From: Nemertoderma westbladi
Taxonomy: Eukaryota > Xenacoelomorpha > Nemertodermatida > Nemertodermatidae
Length of the DNA stretch: 49,210 nucleotides
Direction: 5' to 3'
Assembly: GCA_032718475.1 (NCBI GenBank)
Contig: JAUCBJ010008806.1
Span: forward strand, 1-49,210
Made by a program: the position numbers and the translations under genes. How positions within the stretch are numbered: the first letter of the stretch is position 1; every line of letters begins with the position of its first letter. Shown here in pieces: positions 33,784 through 43,705 of this stretch. The notes below the pieces were generated by a model. The model made no database searches. It was given only the letters and a program-made list of their open reading frames with translations, and had not been told where the DNA came from.

Positions 33784-34460
33784 TATCAGCAACGATTTAG
33801 TCCCGACCATATCAGTGCCCAACGCCTTAGTTGCGGTCATATCAGTGCCCAACAACTTAGTTCCGGTCATATCAGTGCCCAACGATTTAGTTCCGACCAT
33901 ATCAGTGCCCAACGACTTAGTTCCGGCCTTTACAGTGCCCAACGATTTAGTTCTGACCATATCTGTGTCCAACGATTTAGTTCCGACCATATCTGTGTCC
34001 AACGACGGAGTTGCGGTCATCTCAGTGCCCAACGACTTAGTTCCGGCCAAATCAGTGTCCAACGACTTAGTTCCAGCCATAGTGTCCAACAACTTAGTTC
34101 CGGTCATATCAGTGACCAAAGACTTAGTACCGCCAATATCAGTGCCCAACAACTTAGTTCCGGCCATATCAGTGCCCAACGACTTAGTTCCAGCCATAGT
34201 GTCCAACGACTTAGTTCCGGCCATATCAGTGCCCAACGACTTAGTTCCGGCCATATCAGTGACCAAAGACTTAGTTCTGCCAATACCAGTGCCCAACGAT
34301 TTAATTCCGGCCATTACAGTGCCAACGCCTTAGTTCCGGCAATATCAGTGCCCAACGACTTAGTTCCGGCCATATCAGTGCCCAACGACTTAGTTTCAGC
34401 TTTGTCAGTGCCCAACGCCTTAGTTCCGACCATATCAGTACCCAACGACTTAGTTCCGAT
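33784..34460. repeat. 30-bp minisatellite, array A (about 22 units)
   Basis: The unit is CCCAACGACTTAGTTCCGGC plus CATATCAGTG. Variants include ACC for CCC, AACGATTTAG, AACGCC, TTGCGGTC, and shorter 27-base and 29-base units near 34085, 34200 and 34320. The period is a multiple of three with no stop on either strand, so both strands show open frames (10-residue repeats N-D-L-V-P-A-I-S-V-P on plus and M-A-G-T-K-S-L-G-T-D on minus). The same repeat recurs as array B at 35585. Confidence 0.95.
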
Positions 34461-34810
34461 TAATGAGGGTGAAACAAGCAATAATGTCATCATGGAAATG
34501 AATGATTATATCGATAAAACATTGTATCAAACAAGTACGCCGACTCGAGAGCTAAATTTTAGTTTTGATGGAAGAACGGTTTTTCAAATTGTCTGATGAG
34601 TTATCTTCATTTGGTAGTTAATCGGAAAGTTATGATACTGAAGTTGATGAAACTTCGTCAAATATAAGTTCTACAGCGATAGAACGTATTTCACCAGAAA
34701 TACAGACGGGCTCAGATTCTATAGTCATTTCAGTTACAAGTGAAACATCTGGGGACAGAAAAAACTTTTGTCCATTTTGTAGTTAAGAACTGCACAAGTT
34801 AAAGAGGCAT
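34461..34810 (+). pseudogene. zinc-finger protein remnant
   Basis: After array A the plus strand encodes P-I-N-E-G-E-T-S-N-N-V-I, a 44-residue segment closed by TGA near 34597. In another frame it continues S-E-S-Y-D-T-E-V-D-E, an acidic Ser/Thr-rich linker, and NFCPFCS, a TAA, then ELHKLKRH. The last pattern (C-x2-C, Leu, H) is a C2H2-like finger as found at the front of proteins with the C-terminal domain seen at 33522. Two stops and one frame change make it a remnant. It could be one exon of a mobile or host gene; I cannot say which. Confidence 0.4.
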
Positions 34811-35339
34811 ACGTCATCATCAGCGACTTTAGCATTAAACTTAGTGGGAGAATCTATGGGTACCGACGACATTATCCGGAAATATCCCAACGCTTTTAAC
34901 CCAGATGTATTTCAACAGTACAGACAATTTCGTGACGATCGCCAACATAACTTTATCGACGAAGGTTACACCAGGGGCCCAGCTTTTCAGTCATCCACGT
35001 GGCGTACAGCTGGACAGCGAAACCGACATGTAGTCACGAGGGCGACAGTCCACGGCTTCCATCACCGACTGTGTGGGACGGGGATAGGTTTCCACGAACC
35101 TGCCGATTCCTGCATCTGCCGGTATTGCAGTCTGCCCTGCACCGACCGATACCACGCTTTAGCATGTCAACTCTGCCCTTCACTATCCGAACTGGCCAAG
35201 ATGTGACATATATTACTGGGATACGCTATTATGCTTTACTTTTATTGAGTTATATTAATTTTTATTTATATTTTATCAATTAATTATTAAATAAAACTTT
35301 TACCCCGACACGGGGTGTAGCTAAAAAAAAAAAAAAAAA
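34811..35339 (+). mobile_element. probable 3' end of a retroposed transcript with A tail
   Basis: An open frame at 34844-35206 ends with a Cys/His cluster (D-S-C-I-C-R-Y-C-S-L-P-C...R-Y-H-A-L-A-C). A short 3' untranslated region follows, with AATAAA at 35290-35295, a small hairpin CCCCGACACGGGG at 35303-35315 and a run of 17 A at 35323-35339. C-x2-C...H-x4-C ends plus an A tail are common in non-LTR retrotransposons, so a 5'-truncated LINE is my preferred reading. A processed pseudogene is the alternative. The 5' border and target duplication are not clear. Confidence 0.4.
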
Positions 35340-35584
35340 TCATTGATAATAGTAAGATGTTAATTAATTTTCCTTAAGGCAATGATGAAACGTTTGGTCG
35401 GCAGTATGGCCGGCACTGATGATGGACCTCACGCCTTACCTGTGGAACAAAGCTCTGGATTGGAACTCTCAGAGACGCTCACCGCAGATCGCCCTTTGTC
35501 AAGACAAGTTATAGCAAATCTATGCTATAGGAGGCGATTCATTGAATTGCAAGATGTTGCTAGTTATGATGATGTACAGCGGAA
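35340..35584 (+). other. short open frame between tail and array B, unassigned
   Basis: 35382-35594 encodes 70 residues (M-M-K-R-L-V-G-S-M-A...) with no recognised motif. It stops within the first unit of array B. The composition is non-repetitive and could be another exon remnant of the segment at 34461. I do not call it a gene. Confidence 0.25.
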
Positions 35585-36270
35585 CAAGACTTAGTTCCGC
35601 CAATATCAGTGCCCAACGATTTAATTCCGGCCATTACAGTGTCCAACGCCTTAGGTCCGGCCATATCAGTGCCCAATGACTTAGTTCCGGCCATATCAGT
35701 GCCCAATGACTTAGTTCCGGCCATATCAGTGCCCAACGACTTAGTTCCGGCCATTACAGTGCCCAACGCCATAGTTCCAGCCATTACAGTGCCCAAAGAC
35801 TTAGTTCCGGCCATATCAGTGACCAAAGACTTAGTTCCACCAATATCAGTGCCCAACGATTTAATTCCGGCCATTACAGTGCTCAAAGCCTTAGTTGCGG
35901 TCATATCAGTGCCCAACAACTTAGTTCCGACCATATCAGTGCCCAACGACGGAGTTGCGGTCATATCAGTGCCCAACAACTTAGTTCCGGCCATATCAGT
36001 GACCAAAGACTTAGTTAAGCCAATATCAGTGCCCAATGCCTTTGTTCCGGCCATATCAGTGCCCAACGACTTAGTTCCGGCCATATCAGTGCCCAACGAC
36101 ATAGTTCCAGCCATAGTGTCGAATGACTTAGTTCTGGCCATATCAGTGACCAAAGACTTATTTCTGCCAATATCAGTGCCCAACGATTTAATTCTGGCCA
36201 TTACAGTGCCCAACGCCTTAGTTGCGGTCATATCAGTGCCCAACGATTTAGTCCCGACCATATCAGTTAT
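35585..36270. repeat. 30-bp minisatellite, array B (about 23 units)
   Basis: Same unit as array A. The right side ends at ACCATATCAGTTATTTTCCC, directly beside the right inverted arm. Arrays A and B may be one array split by the insertion of 34461-35584. Both strands are again open for over 240 codons for the same arithmetic reason. Confidence 0.95.
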
Positions 36271-36276
36271 TTTCCC

Positions 36277-37426
36277 CGCAAAGTACTCTGTAGTTGGTTT
36301 AACGGGCATAAAAAGCCGTTTCATTACTGTACTGGTGTTTTAGTGGACACAAAAAGCCATTTTATCTGTATGTGTACTTTAGCGGACATAACTAGCAATT
36401 TTATGTCGCAATACGCTAAATCCTCTTGAAACAGTGTAGTTACTATGACGACAGCTAACAACTGATCTGTACACGTGGAGCTTTTCTTTGTTCTCTGTCG
36501 TTTCTTTGTTCGGTCAACCAATCAGAGCGTTTTTTGACTCTGTGTTGGAGATTGTATACAGAAACTCATGCAATTGAGTCAGTATGTGTATTTTGTCCAC
36601 AGCCAGAAGACCGGCTTTGGAATCTCTGTGTTTTCAGGCTTTAGCCCAACATTAGTAGGCTTAATTATAGAACGTATATCTGTTATCAATGCTCACACGC
36701 AACATATCTCACTCATCTCAATCTATCATATCATAACAATTTATACCTTAAAATTTATACTGCTATTGAGTGTCGGTTATTCATTATATCGGTTGATGGA
36801 ATATGATTATATTTGGAACATCGATAAATAATTACAAACCACTCAATCTTCTTGATATACTGAAGGTAAGAGAGACCGGTTACATATAACGATTGCGACT
36901 TACATTAAAGTGGTTTTGAAGTGAATCTAATGCTATTTCATAGGCACTACAGGTATCAGTTGTTGTTCTCTTTATATGTGACTAAAATTAGTGAAGGTCG
37001 GCAGATCGGTGTGCAGTATTATGCAGTAGTGTGTATGATTGTGACTGATAACAAAGCATCTCCTAAAGAATGCGCCATATACGTGAATCTATAGCCATCC
37101 CGTTGTGTCTAGTTTAAGTCATAGCTCTGCTTACATATTTAGAGCGCCACGTCCTAAAGGAACTGTTAATATTTCCCGAAAGTGAATAATATTTGTCAGA
37201 GATTATATATTACGATCAGTCGAATAATACAGTAGGCTTACACCGCAATAAGATTAAGCTTCCGAATCCAATCTCCCGGGTATATCCAGCGGGTGAATGG
37301 TCGCGCATAGACTGGCTTCGGCTAATGTAGTGTATCCAATACTCGTCATAGGCTAAAGTCGATTTATTATCTAGAAGACATCCTAATTTGGCAGGTTAAA
37401 CTGCTAAAGGTCTGAAAGCGCGAACA
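36277..37426 (-). repeat. right arm of the long inverted repeat (about 1.15 kb)
   Basis: Reverse complement of the left arm at 17790-18955, with outer end GGTCTGAAAGCGCGAACA. The inner end again carries imperfect 45-bp repeats (GCATAAAAAGCCGTTTC, GACACAAAAAGCCATTTT, TTAGCGGACATAA; about 36290-36410). Immediately outside, AACAATAACAGATATT is present, and this sequence is repeated 66 bp further on (37489). The flanks of the two arms do not show a clear target duplication. Confidence 0.85.
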
Positions 37427-39690
37427 ATAACAGATATTAATTCTGATTGCAGTGTAGGCAATAAATACAGTTTACTATTGTTCTGGTAAGAACAATAACA
37501 GATATTGCTTCTTTATTGCAGTAAGCAATAAAGCTGAAGTACCGGTCGACCGGTAACCTGTAGGCCTAACTACGTAACCACCGGAACCGGTACTTACAAC
37601 AGTATAGGTACAGCAGTATTATTCGATTTTGATAATTATATACCGGTAGGTCTTGATATTAAATCGGGGACGCCTGGTTTTTATTGGGATTTTACTTAGG
37701 CCTATTTCTGTCAGTTTTATTCATTTGTAGGCTAATATTGAGCAGAAGGCGTGTAAGCCTGCTCAGATCGTACAGATAATTTGTAGGCTGGACTGTTGTC
37801 TGACTGTTGTTAGGTCTGAACGGATTGCAGTGCATGTAGAGTGTATGTCCGATAAAGTGCCGGTTAGGAACGTAGGGGCAGCCAGAGCTGTAAGGTAAAT
37901 CCCCACCGAAAGAATAACTCGTACTACTAGGTTAGAACGCATACTAACTAACCATTTCGGAGTCTGCATGTCCTGTAGTTTATTTAGGCTTGATAGTAGT
38001 CTGCCAGCGTTTGGTCTGTACTTTGTTTGTGTAGTCTGTACAGGTACCGTAATATTTCTTATTCAGATAATTTATAGGCTAGATTGTTGTCTGGCTGTTG
38101 TTAGGTCTGAAGAGATTGTAGTGTGTGTAGAGTGTCTGTCCGATAAAGTACTAGTTAGGAATGTAGGGGCAGCCAGAGCTGTAAGGTAAACCCCCCCCGA
38201 AAGAATAAGTCATACTACTCGGTTAGAACGCATACTAACTAACCATTTCGGAATCTGCACATACTGTAATTTATTTAGGCTTGATAGTAGTCTGCCAGCG
38301 TTTGGTTTGTATTTTGTTTGAGTAGTTTGTACGGGTAGCGTAATATTTATTATTCAGAGTTTATGCGATTATTCGCAACATTCATAACCCCAAGTTTATT
38401 CCTACAGTAATTGTGCTTGTTATACATACCGTTATAGTTAAATTAACCCCGGTACTACATCAGGGCTGCTCGGCGTAGGTAAAGACTGGTGATTTTGTGC
38501 CCCGGTCACTCCGGCAGATGCCGTGGTTCTTTTAGCTGTACAAGTATTTCTAACTGCTAGTTATTGGTTGTACAAGTACTTGTACCTAATTTAGGGTTTA
38601 GTGTACAATACTTTCCGAAAGTAATTTAGTGTGTAAGCAGTATATTTGTGTTGTAAAGTGGTTAATAGGCACGTTGGTTCTGGTAGACCGCGGTAATTAA
38701 CTTCTAGGTAGGGACACTCCGTGAAACATAACGTAGTACTTATAGCGATACGGCTATAAGTCGTCAGACTATGGTATTTTCCTATCTGGACAACGCAATA
38801 TATTTACTACTTGTTATTTTCAAATTCCGTAGTATCCTGTCCGTTGTAATAACCAGATTTCTAACCCTTTGTTAGGCTGGTTTGTAGATTCCTTGTAAAA
38901 TTACCCTAAAAATTTGTATTTGTGTATTTGTAATTTTTTTGTGTTTATTTAGAGATTGTAATCTCACCCCGAATTGTACGTAATTTGTAGTAATAAGTAA
39001 CTTAGGTAAATTATAATTATTTGTTTTAGTGTCCAACAAGTAGCACTTTACTGAGAGCGCACAGCTTCTGTGTAGTGACTCCTCCCCAGAAATAATAACA
39101 TTTATTTCAAATATTGACAAAACCCATTAAACGGGTATATATATATTATAAATCAACTCAAACGATTTATAAATAGTAGGCCTGCCATACAACAATTAGG
39201 TCTCAATATCAGTTGGACTACTGCTTAAATAACGGTAATCAAATAAAGTAAAGTAACCAAGTAACCCCTAAAATTCAGAAATTCAATTATTCTAAAATAA
39301 TTGACATACCGGTATTTACAATAGGCTTATTATATTTATTTCTATAAATTTAGGCTGAAATTATACCGGTATTCTGTAATTAATTCTAGCCCATAATTAT
39401 ACTTATATATACTATAAGTGTAAGCTGTATACCGGTATTCACGATAGGCCTATTATATATTTATATATATTTGTGCTAAAATTATATACCGGTATTCTGT
39501 GACAAACCTAGTCTGTAATAATACTTATATATATATACTATAAGCATACCGGTATTCTAATATATTATATATATCACGCTACACTGAGTAGCAGTATCGG
39601 TAATTAATTACTAGGCTAACAGTTGATACTGAATTACTAGACTTGCTTTAACTGTAATATAGCAGTAGGCATTCAACTGTACAAACAAAC
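37427..39690 (+). other. probable LTR and leader region of the plus-strand BEL element
   Basis: No gene. It holds a 291-bp tandem duplication (37773-38063 and 38064-38354) containing TGTTGTTAGGTCTGAA and GTAGGGGCAGCCAGAGCTGT. The last part (39306-39690) is the leader homologous to the minus copy, with five ATACCGGTAT palindromes at 39306, 39363, 39429, 39486 and 39546. Exact LTR borders could not be fixed because the 3' part of the element is missing. Confidence 0.5.
37773..38354. repeat. 291-bp tandem duplication, two copies
   Basis: Copy one runs from CAGATAATTTGTAGGCTG at 37773 and copy two from CAGATAATTTATAGGCTA at 38064. The copies end in GTAATATTTCTTATTCAGA and GTAATATTTATTATTCAGA. 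They differ at scattered positions, so the duplication is not new. Confidence 0.93.
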
Positions 39691-41211
39691 ATGTCTGACA
39701 TGTTCTTAGATACAACCATCTGTGACCCAGATAGGAGTGTGGAACGTGTGAGAACAAAGTTCAACTCATCTCCTACTGTAAGAAAGGTCATCCCTCCAGT
39801 AGTAATATCAGACCCTAGGCTGGTCCAACACCGTAGGTCTATCATAGGCACTCGAGCTCAAGTCAAACGAGACCAAGAAGCAGCGGAACAGCAGCAACAC
39901 TCGAGCCGAGCACTTATTTCTCAGCGGACCGACAGCTCCAGTGGTGCGGATACTGTAGAGCTGACACCCGAGGGCGGAGCTAAGATGGCAGATGTGGTTT
40001 ATTCAGATCCCCTTCTCATCCTTCCTGCAGCCGTACTCGCTAGGGTATTGATTGCGGTGGAGGAACACCAGATTGATTGGATGAGAAGTAAGCGATCGAT
40101 CAAGGATAGTTATGCGGGATACACAAAGGAAGAACTGAAGTCTATTGTCGAGTCGCAATGGATCTTCCCCGGACCTGGACTCCCGTTTGACTTATCAGAA
40201 GCTGCCTGGGAGGACATACACAGGATGGGAGTAACAAAGGAAACCATCGATCCAGCTGTATGGAAGAGGTCAGCAACCGGATATGTGCAGGGATTCTTCA
40301 GCTCTATGGAGCGATTAGAGGAACAACTGTTTGGACAATCACAAGGACCTCAAGAGCAGGGAGAGCTGCTTTATCAAGTTAGAGAAAGAATTCTAAGAAT
40401 CAGACTAATTTTATCTGCCTTTGAGGAGGCTTCGAAAAGAAGACAAGACACGTCGTTGCAAGTTGCCGTAAAGACTTGGTTACAGCGGGTGAGTCTCCAA
40501 GTTCAAAGAACTGTCCCGTGGAAATCTCAGTTAGATGAGCGCTCAACCCTTGGAGAATCAACAGACGCTACCTTTTCCCAAGTGGAAAGTGAAGCGACAG
40601 CAGAGAAACCGCATAAGAGGGATGCTATTGACATCTATCTGTCAGACTATCAACGTTTTGTAGGAGATGAAGAGTTGAGGAGAAGGCTGGAGGGACTTAG
40701 CCCTAATAGAGAAGGAGCCAAGCTTGTGTTGGACGCAATCGATGCGGATATGATAGCTGCGAACCAAGCTAAATTTGATGAAAGCATCCGCATCGCTAAG
40801 GTTCAAGAAGAACAAGTAAAGAAAAAACGTATAGAAGATAGAAAGACAGCAGCAGCGGCAGTGGCAGCGGCAGAAGCGGAAAGAAAAGCGGCAGAAGTGG
40901 ATAGAAAAGCGGCAGAGGCAGCGGCAGAGGCAAAAGCGGCAGCGGCAGAGGCAAAAGCGGCAGCGGCAGCGGCAGAGGCAAAAGCGGCAGCTGCAGCAGT
41001 AGAAGCGGAAAGAAAAGCGGCAGCGGCAGAAGCGGAAAGAAAGGCGGCCGAAGCGGAAAGAAAAATAGCAGTGGCAGAAGCAGAACGGAGGGCATCTGAA
41101 GAGACAACCCAACTAGAGTTGGAAAATTTTCAAGAGAGGCAAGACAACTTCAATAAACAGTTAACAGCTAGTAATATGCAGATGATGAATCGATCTACTC
41201 CCAAAAGATAA
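39691..41211 (+). CDS. gag: BEL/Pao gag, N-terminal part
   Basis: 506 codons from ATG 39691 to TAA 41209. The start is fixed by homology with the minus copy (both begin M-S/A-D and have C-D-P/S-D-R-S near residue 13-20). The order is: basic/Ser-rich N-terminus; helical domain (about residues 90-265, L-L-I-L-P-A-A-V-L-A-R-V-L-I to A-F-E-E-A-S-K-R); a second helical domain with IDIYLSDYQRFVGD; and a highly charged Ala/Lys/Glu coiled-coil (about residues 385-475) of A-E-A-K-A-A-A-A repeats. The frame continues beyond the TAA with G-Y-T-S-S-E-E-G-D, so the stop is a nonsense lesion and not the original end. Confidence 0.85.
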   Translation: MSDMFLDTTICDPDRSVERVRTKFNSSPTVRKVIPPVVISDPRLVQHRRSIIGTRAQVKRDQEAAEQQQHSSRALISQRTDSSSGADTVELTPEGGAKMADVVYSDPLLILPAAVLARVLIAVEEHQIDWMRSKRSIKDSYAGYTKEELKSIVESQWIFPGPGLPFDLSEAAWEDIHRMGVTKETIDPAVWKRSATGYVQGFFSSMERLEEQLFGQSQGPQEQGELLYQVRERILRIRLILSAFEEASKRRQDTSLQVAVKTWLQRVSLQVQRTVPWKSQLDERSTLGESTDATFSQVESEATAEKPHKRDAIDIYLSDYQRFVGDEELRRRLEGLSPNREGAKLVLDAIDADMIAANQAKFDESIRIAKVQEEQVKKKRIEDRKTAAAAVAAAEAERKAAEVDRKAAEAAAEAKAAAAEAKAAAAAAEAKAAAAAVEAERKAAAAEAERKAAEAERKIAVAEAERRASEETTQLELENFQERQDNFNKQLTASNMQMMNRSTPKR

Positions 41212-42149
41212 GGTTATACATCATCTGAGGAAGGCGATACCACCGATCCTGAAGGCGGAGGAAATAGATCTCGTCTAAGTAGGCGTAGAAGAACATCTCA
41301 CCGTCACAAATTGCCTGATTTGCCCCCAGCTGTTAGAAGGCAACTAACTAACACAGACTTAGGTAGTACAGAACCCAAAGTCCAAATAATTAAAATAGAA
41401 AGACTCCCTACTATAGTAGATGAGCCTGAAATAATTAGGCCTGTTCTTGAAATCACCCCTTCGGTGATAGAGACACCTGTGCTCCCAGAACCTACCTCTA
41501 AATTCCCTCTGCACAGCACTAAGCTACCTGTGCCCCACAGAACCACCCCTGAAAATGTTCATGTCCCTGACTCCGAGCGAAAAATTAATGATTTGTCGCC
41601 CGTTGTCCCTCGTCCGCCCGCTACAACGTTGGCGGCTCCCGCTTCGGCGGTCGAGTGGGTGGAGGAGGGACGGCGGGGGATGGATCTCCTGCTCGGGCAG
41701 ATGCAGGAGAATGTTAAGCAATTCAAGGGCACAGTAAGGGAAAGTAGGTTAGAGTTGCAAGAAGTGCAGCAATGTATCGCGTTAGAACGCGATAAATTAG
41801 TAAATACACAAAAGGGTATACCACCACCCTCGGTAACAATGTGTCAACCTGTTAGGTCTGAAGTATCTCATGCGCAAGGTGTGGAGCCTACACGCATCTA
41901 TACTGCTAGTGAAGTAGAAACTCCTATAGTGAACCCTATTAAGGGTAATTATAAACCTGTTGACAATGATATTCCCTATAGACTTGATCATAATCCTAGA
42001 AATTTATATACCGATAACTCGATATTAAATAACACAATGGCCCAAGAAAGTTTTACGCGTCAAATGGCTAGAACCGAAGCCCGTCAAGCGGTAAAGGTGG
42101 GAGAGATAGTCAAGTTCAATGGAGATGAGATGAGATGGTTACCTTTTAA
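41212..42149 (+). pseudogene. gag: BEL/Pao gag, middle part up to the insertion
   Basis: In frame with the first part. It carries the Pro/Val-rich linker starting LPDLPPAVRRQL, a coiled-coil (about 41680-41800) and the block I-V-K-F-N-G-D-E-M-R-W-L-P-F-N, where the coding sequence is cut by the TTAA-flanked element. The open frame runs a further 36 codons into that element and stops at 42256-42258. Confidence 0.85.
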
Positions 42150-42162
42150 CCCTATTAAACCC

Positions 42163-42191
42163 GGGGGGGGGGTCAATATGACCCCCCCCCC
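42163..42191. repeat. G10-TCAATATGA-C10 inverted repeat near left end
   Basis: Ten G, then TCAATATGA, then ten C, giving a near-perfect hairpin. The equivalent at the right end is 43623-43668, where 26 G precede TCAATATGACCCCCTCCC. Confidence 0.95.
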
Positions 42192-42479
42192 GTGGTTTTT
42201 TTATTATAATTCTGAAACAAACGCAGTTGGGAATCTGAAATTTTATGACTTTTCCTAAAAATCTATTGTCTTCCTAGTAGTGAAAACCGTTTTCAAAAAT
42301 ATTGGGTACTTTTCGAGTTATAGCACCATTTTTTAACCCTACTTTTGGCACTTTTTTTGAGACGTTTTTTGAAAATTAAATTTCATTAAATATGAATTGT
42401 AACATCTCTAATTTTGATTTACACCGGTTTTTTGGTGTTAGAAATTTGATGGAATTCATATCAATTGATTTAGAAATTT

Positions 42480-43200
42480 CAAACTTTTATTTTTCGGCGG
42501 GTACCAAATTTTGGTGCCAGCACCAAATTTTGAAATAAGTCAATTTTGTAAATTGAACGTTTGAAACTTGTTTTTTACGTAATTGGGGTTTTTTGGGTTT
42601 CTGGATTCGATGAAATATATACGAGTTGCACCAAGCGTATCAAACTTGTATTTTTCGGTGCTGTGTGCAAATTTTGGTGCTTAGCACGAAATTTTGAAAA
42701 TCCATTCAATAGATAAAATTGCTTGTGACAATTTATTTCTTGCGTTTTAGAGGTTTATGGCTGTTCTGAATTCAATGGAAAATATAATTATCGAACTAGA
42801 CATCTCAAACTTGTATTTTTCGGATGTGGGTGCAAAATGTGGTGCTAGCACCAAATTTTGAAAACCATCAAATATATCAATTGATTGTGTCACCTTGTTT
42901 CTTGCGTTATACGGGTTTGTGATGGATGGAAAAATTTCATAAGAGTTCTCAAACTTGTATTTTTCGCCGGTGGGTGAAAATTGTTGTGCCAGCACCTAAT
43001 TTTGGAAAATATGCAAATTGATAAGAAGATAGTATCACCTTGTTTCTTGCGTTATACGGGTTTATGAGGGTCCTGAATCCGATGGAATCAATAAAAACAG
43101 CACTGGACATCGCAAACTTGTACTTTTTGGTGATGGGTACGAAATTTGGTGCTAGCACCAAAATTTGCCAAATTACGCCGAAAAATACAAGTAGCAATGA
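42480..43200. repeat. five tandem 145-165-bp repeats inside the TTAA element
   Basis: Units start with CAAACTTGTATTTTTCGG or a close form at 42480, 42641, 42806, 42950 and 43113. Each carries an inverted repeat around GGTGCTAGCACC or GGTGCCAGCACC. Three of the units also share CCTTGTTTCTTGCGTTATACG or a close form. There is no coding signal. Confidence 0.9.
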
Positions 43201-43622
43201 TCTGGCATATTAAAAATGTATTCCATTAGAATCAGCGCCCTCGAAAACCTGAAAATGTTAATTTATAGCATCGTATAAGTGAATTAAAAATTTTGTGTTC
43301 TAACTGAAAAGTGCTGGTTACTTGTTTTTTTCATTTTTTTCCTACGCAGAGAGGACTAAACAGCCATTTATAGTAATCATATCATTTTTTAATATTTTCC
43401 AATGTATTTTGCACCCCAGAAAACCTGTATTGAAAAATAATTAGCCGAAAATGTAACTTTCAAATTTGGTGAAAATTGTGCACTACTTGTAATTTTGGTG
43501 CTGCAATATAACCACCCCAGTAAATTTTTTCGAAAATTTTTTTTTTCGGTCGGATCCAGACAAGTGATACCTACGTACAAACAAAAAATCAGACGTTTTC
43601 GTAAATATTTGTAGATTTTAGA

Positions 43623-43668
43623 GGGGGGGGGGGGGGGGGGGGGGGGGGTCAATATGACCCCCTCCCGG
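43623..43668. repeat. 26-G homopolymer and hairpin near right end
   Basis: Positions 43623-43648 are all G, followed by TCAATATGACCCCCTCCCGG. The exact length is likely uncertain in sequencing. On the G strand it could form a quadruplex. Confidence 0.85.
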
Positions 43669-43705
43669 TATTTGTACAACATTTTATAGCCCGGTACTAA
43701 TAGGG

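Larger units (their letters stand above)
42150..43705. mobile_element. non-autonomous piggyBac-type element, 1,556 bp
   Basis: Both sides have TTAA (42146-42149 and 43706-43709). The ends are inverted: CCCTATTAAACCCGGG at left and, reversed, CCCTATTAGTACCGGG at right (13 of 16 match). Exact TTAA duplication with CCC-starting ends is the hallmark of piggyBac transposons. It has no transposase, so it depends on another copy. Removing it with one TTAA joins the gag blocks W-L-P-F-N and E-Y-Y-K-D-N in frame. Inside are G and C runs around GGTCAATATGACC near both ends and five 145-165-bp repeats. Confidence 0.88.

Noticed and set aside
33682-36343. Open frames on both strands over the 30-bp arrays
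   Set aside because: Same arithmetic effect; both strands are equally open.
17790-37426. Polinton/Maverick
   Set aside because: No polymerase B, retroviral-type integrase of its own, ATPase, protease or capsid is visible, and the ends do not begin with AG.
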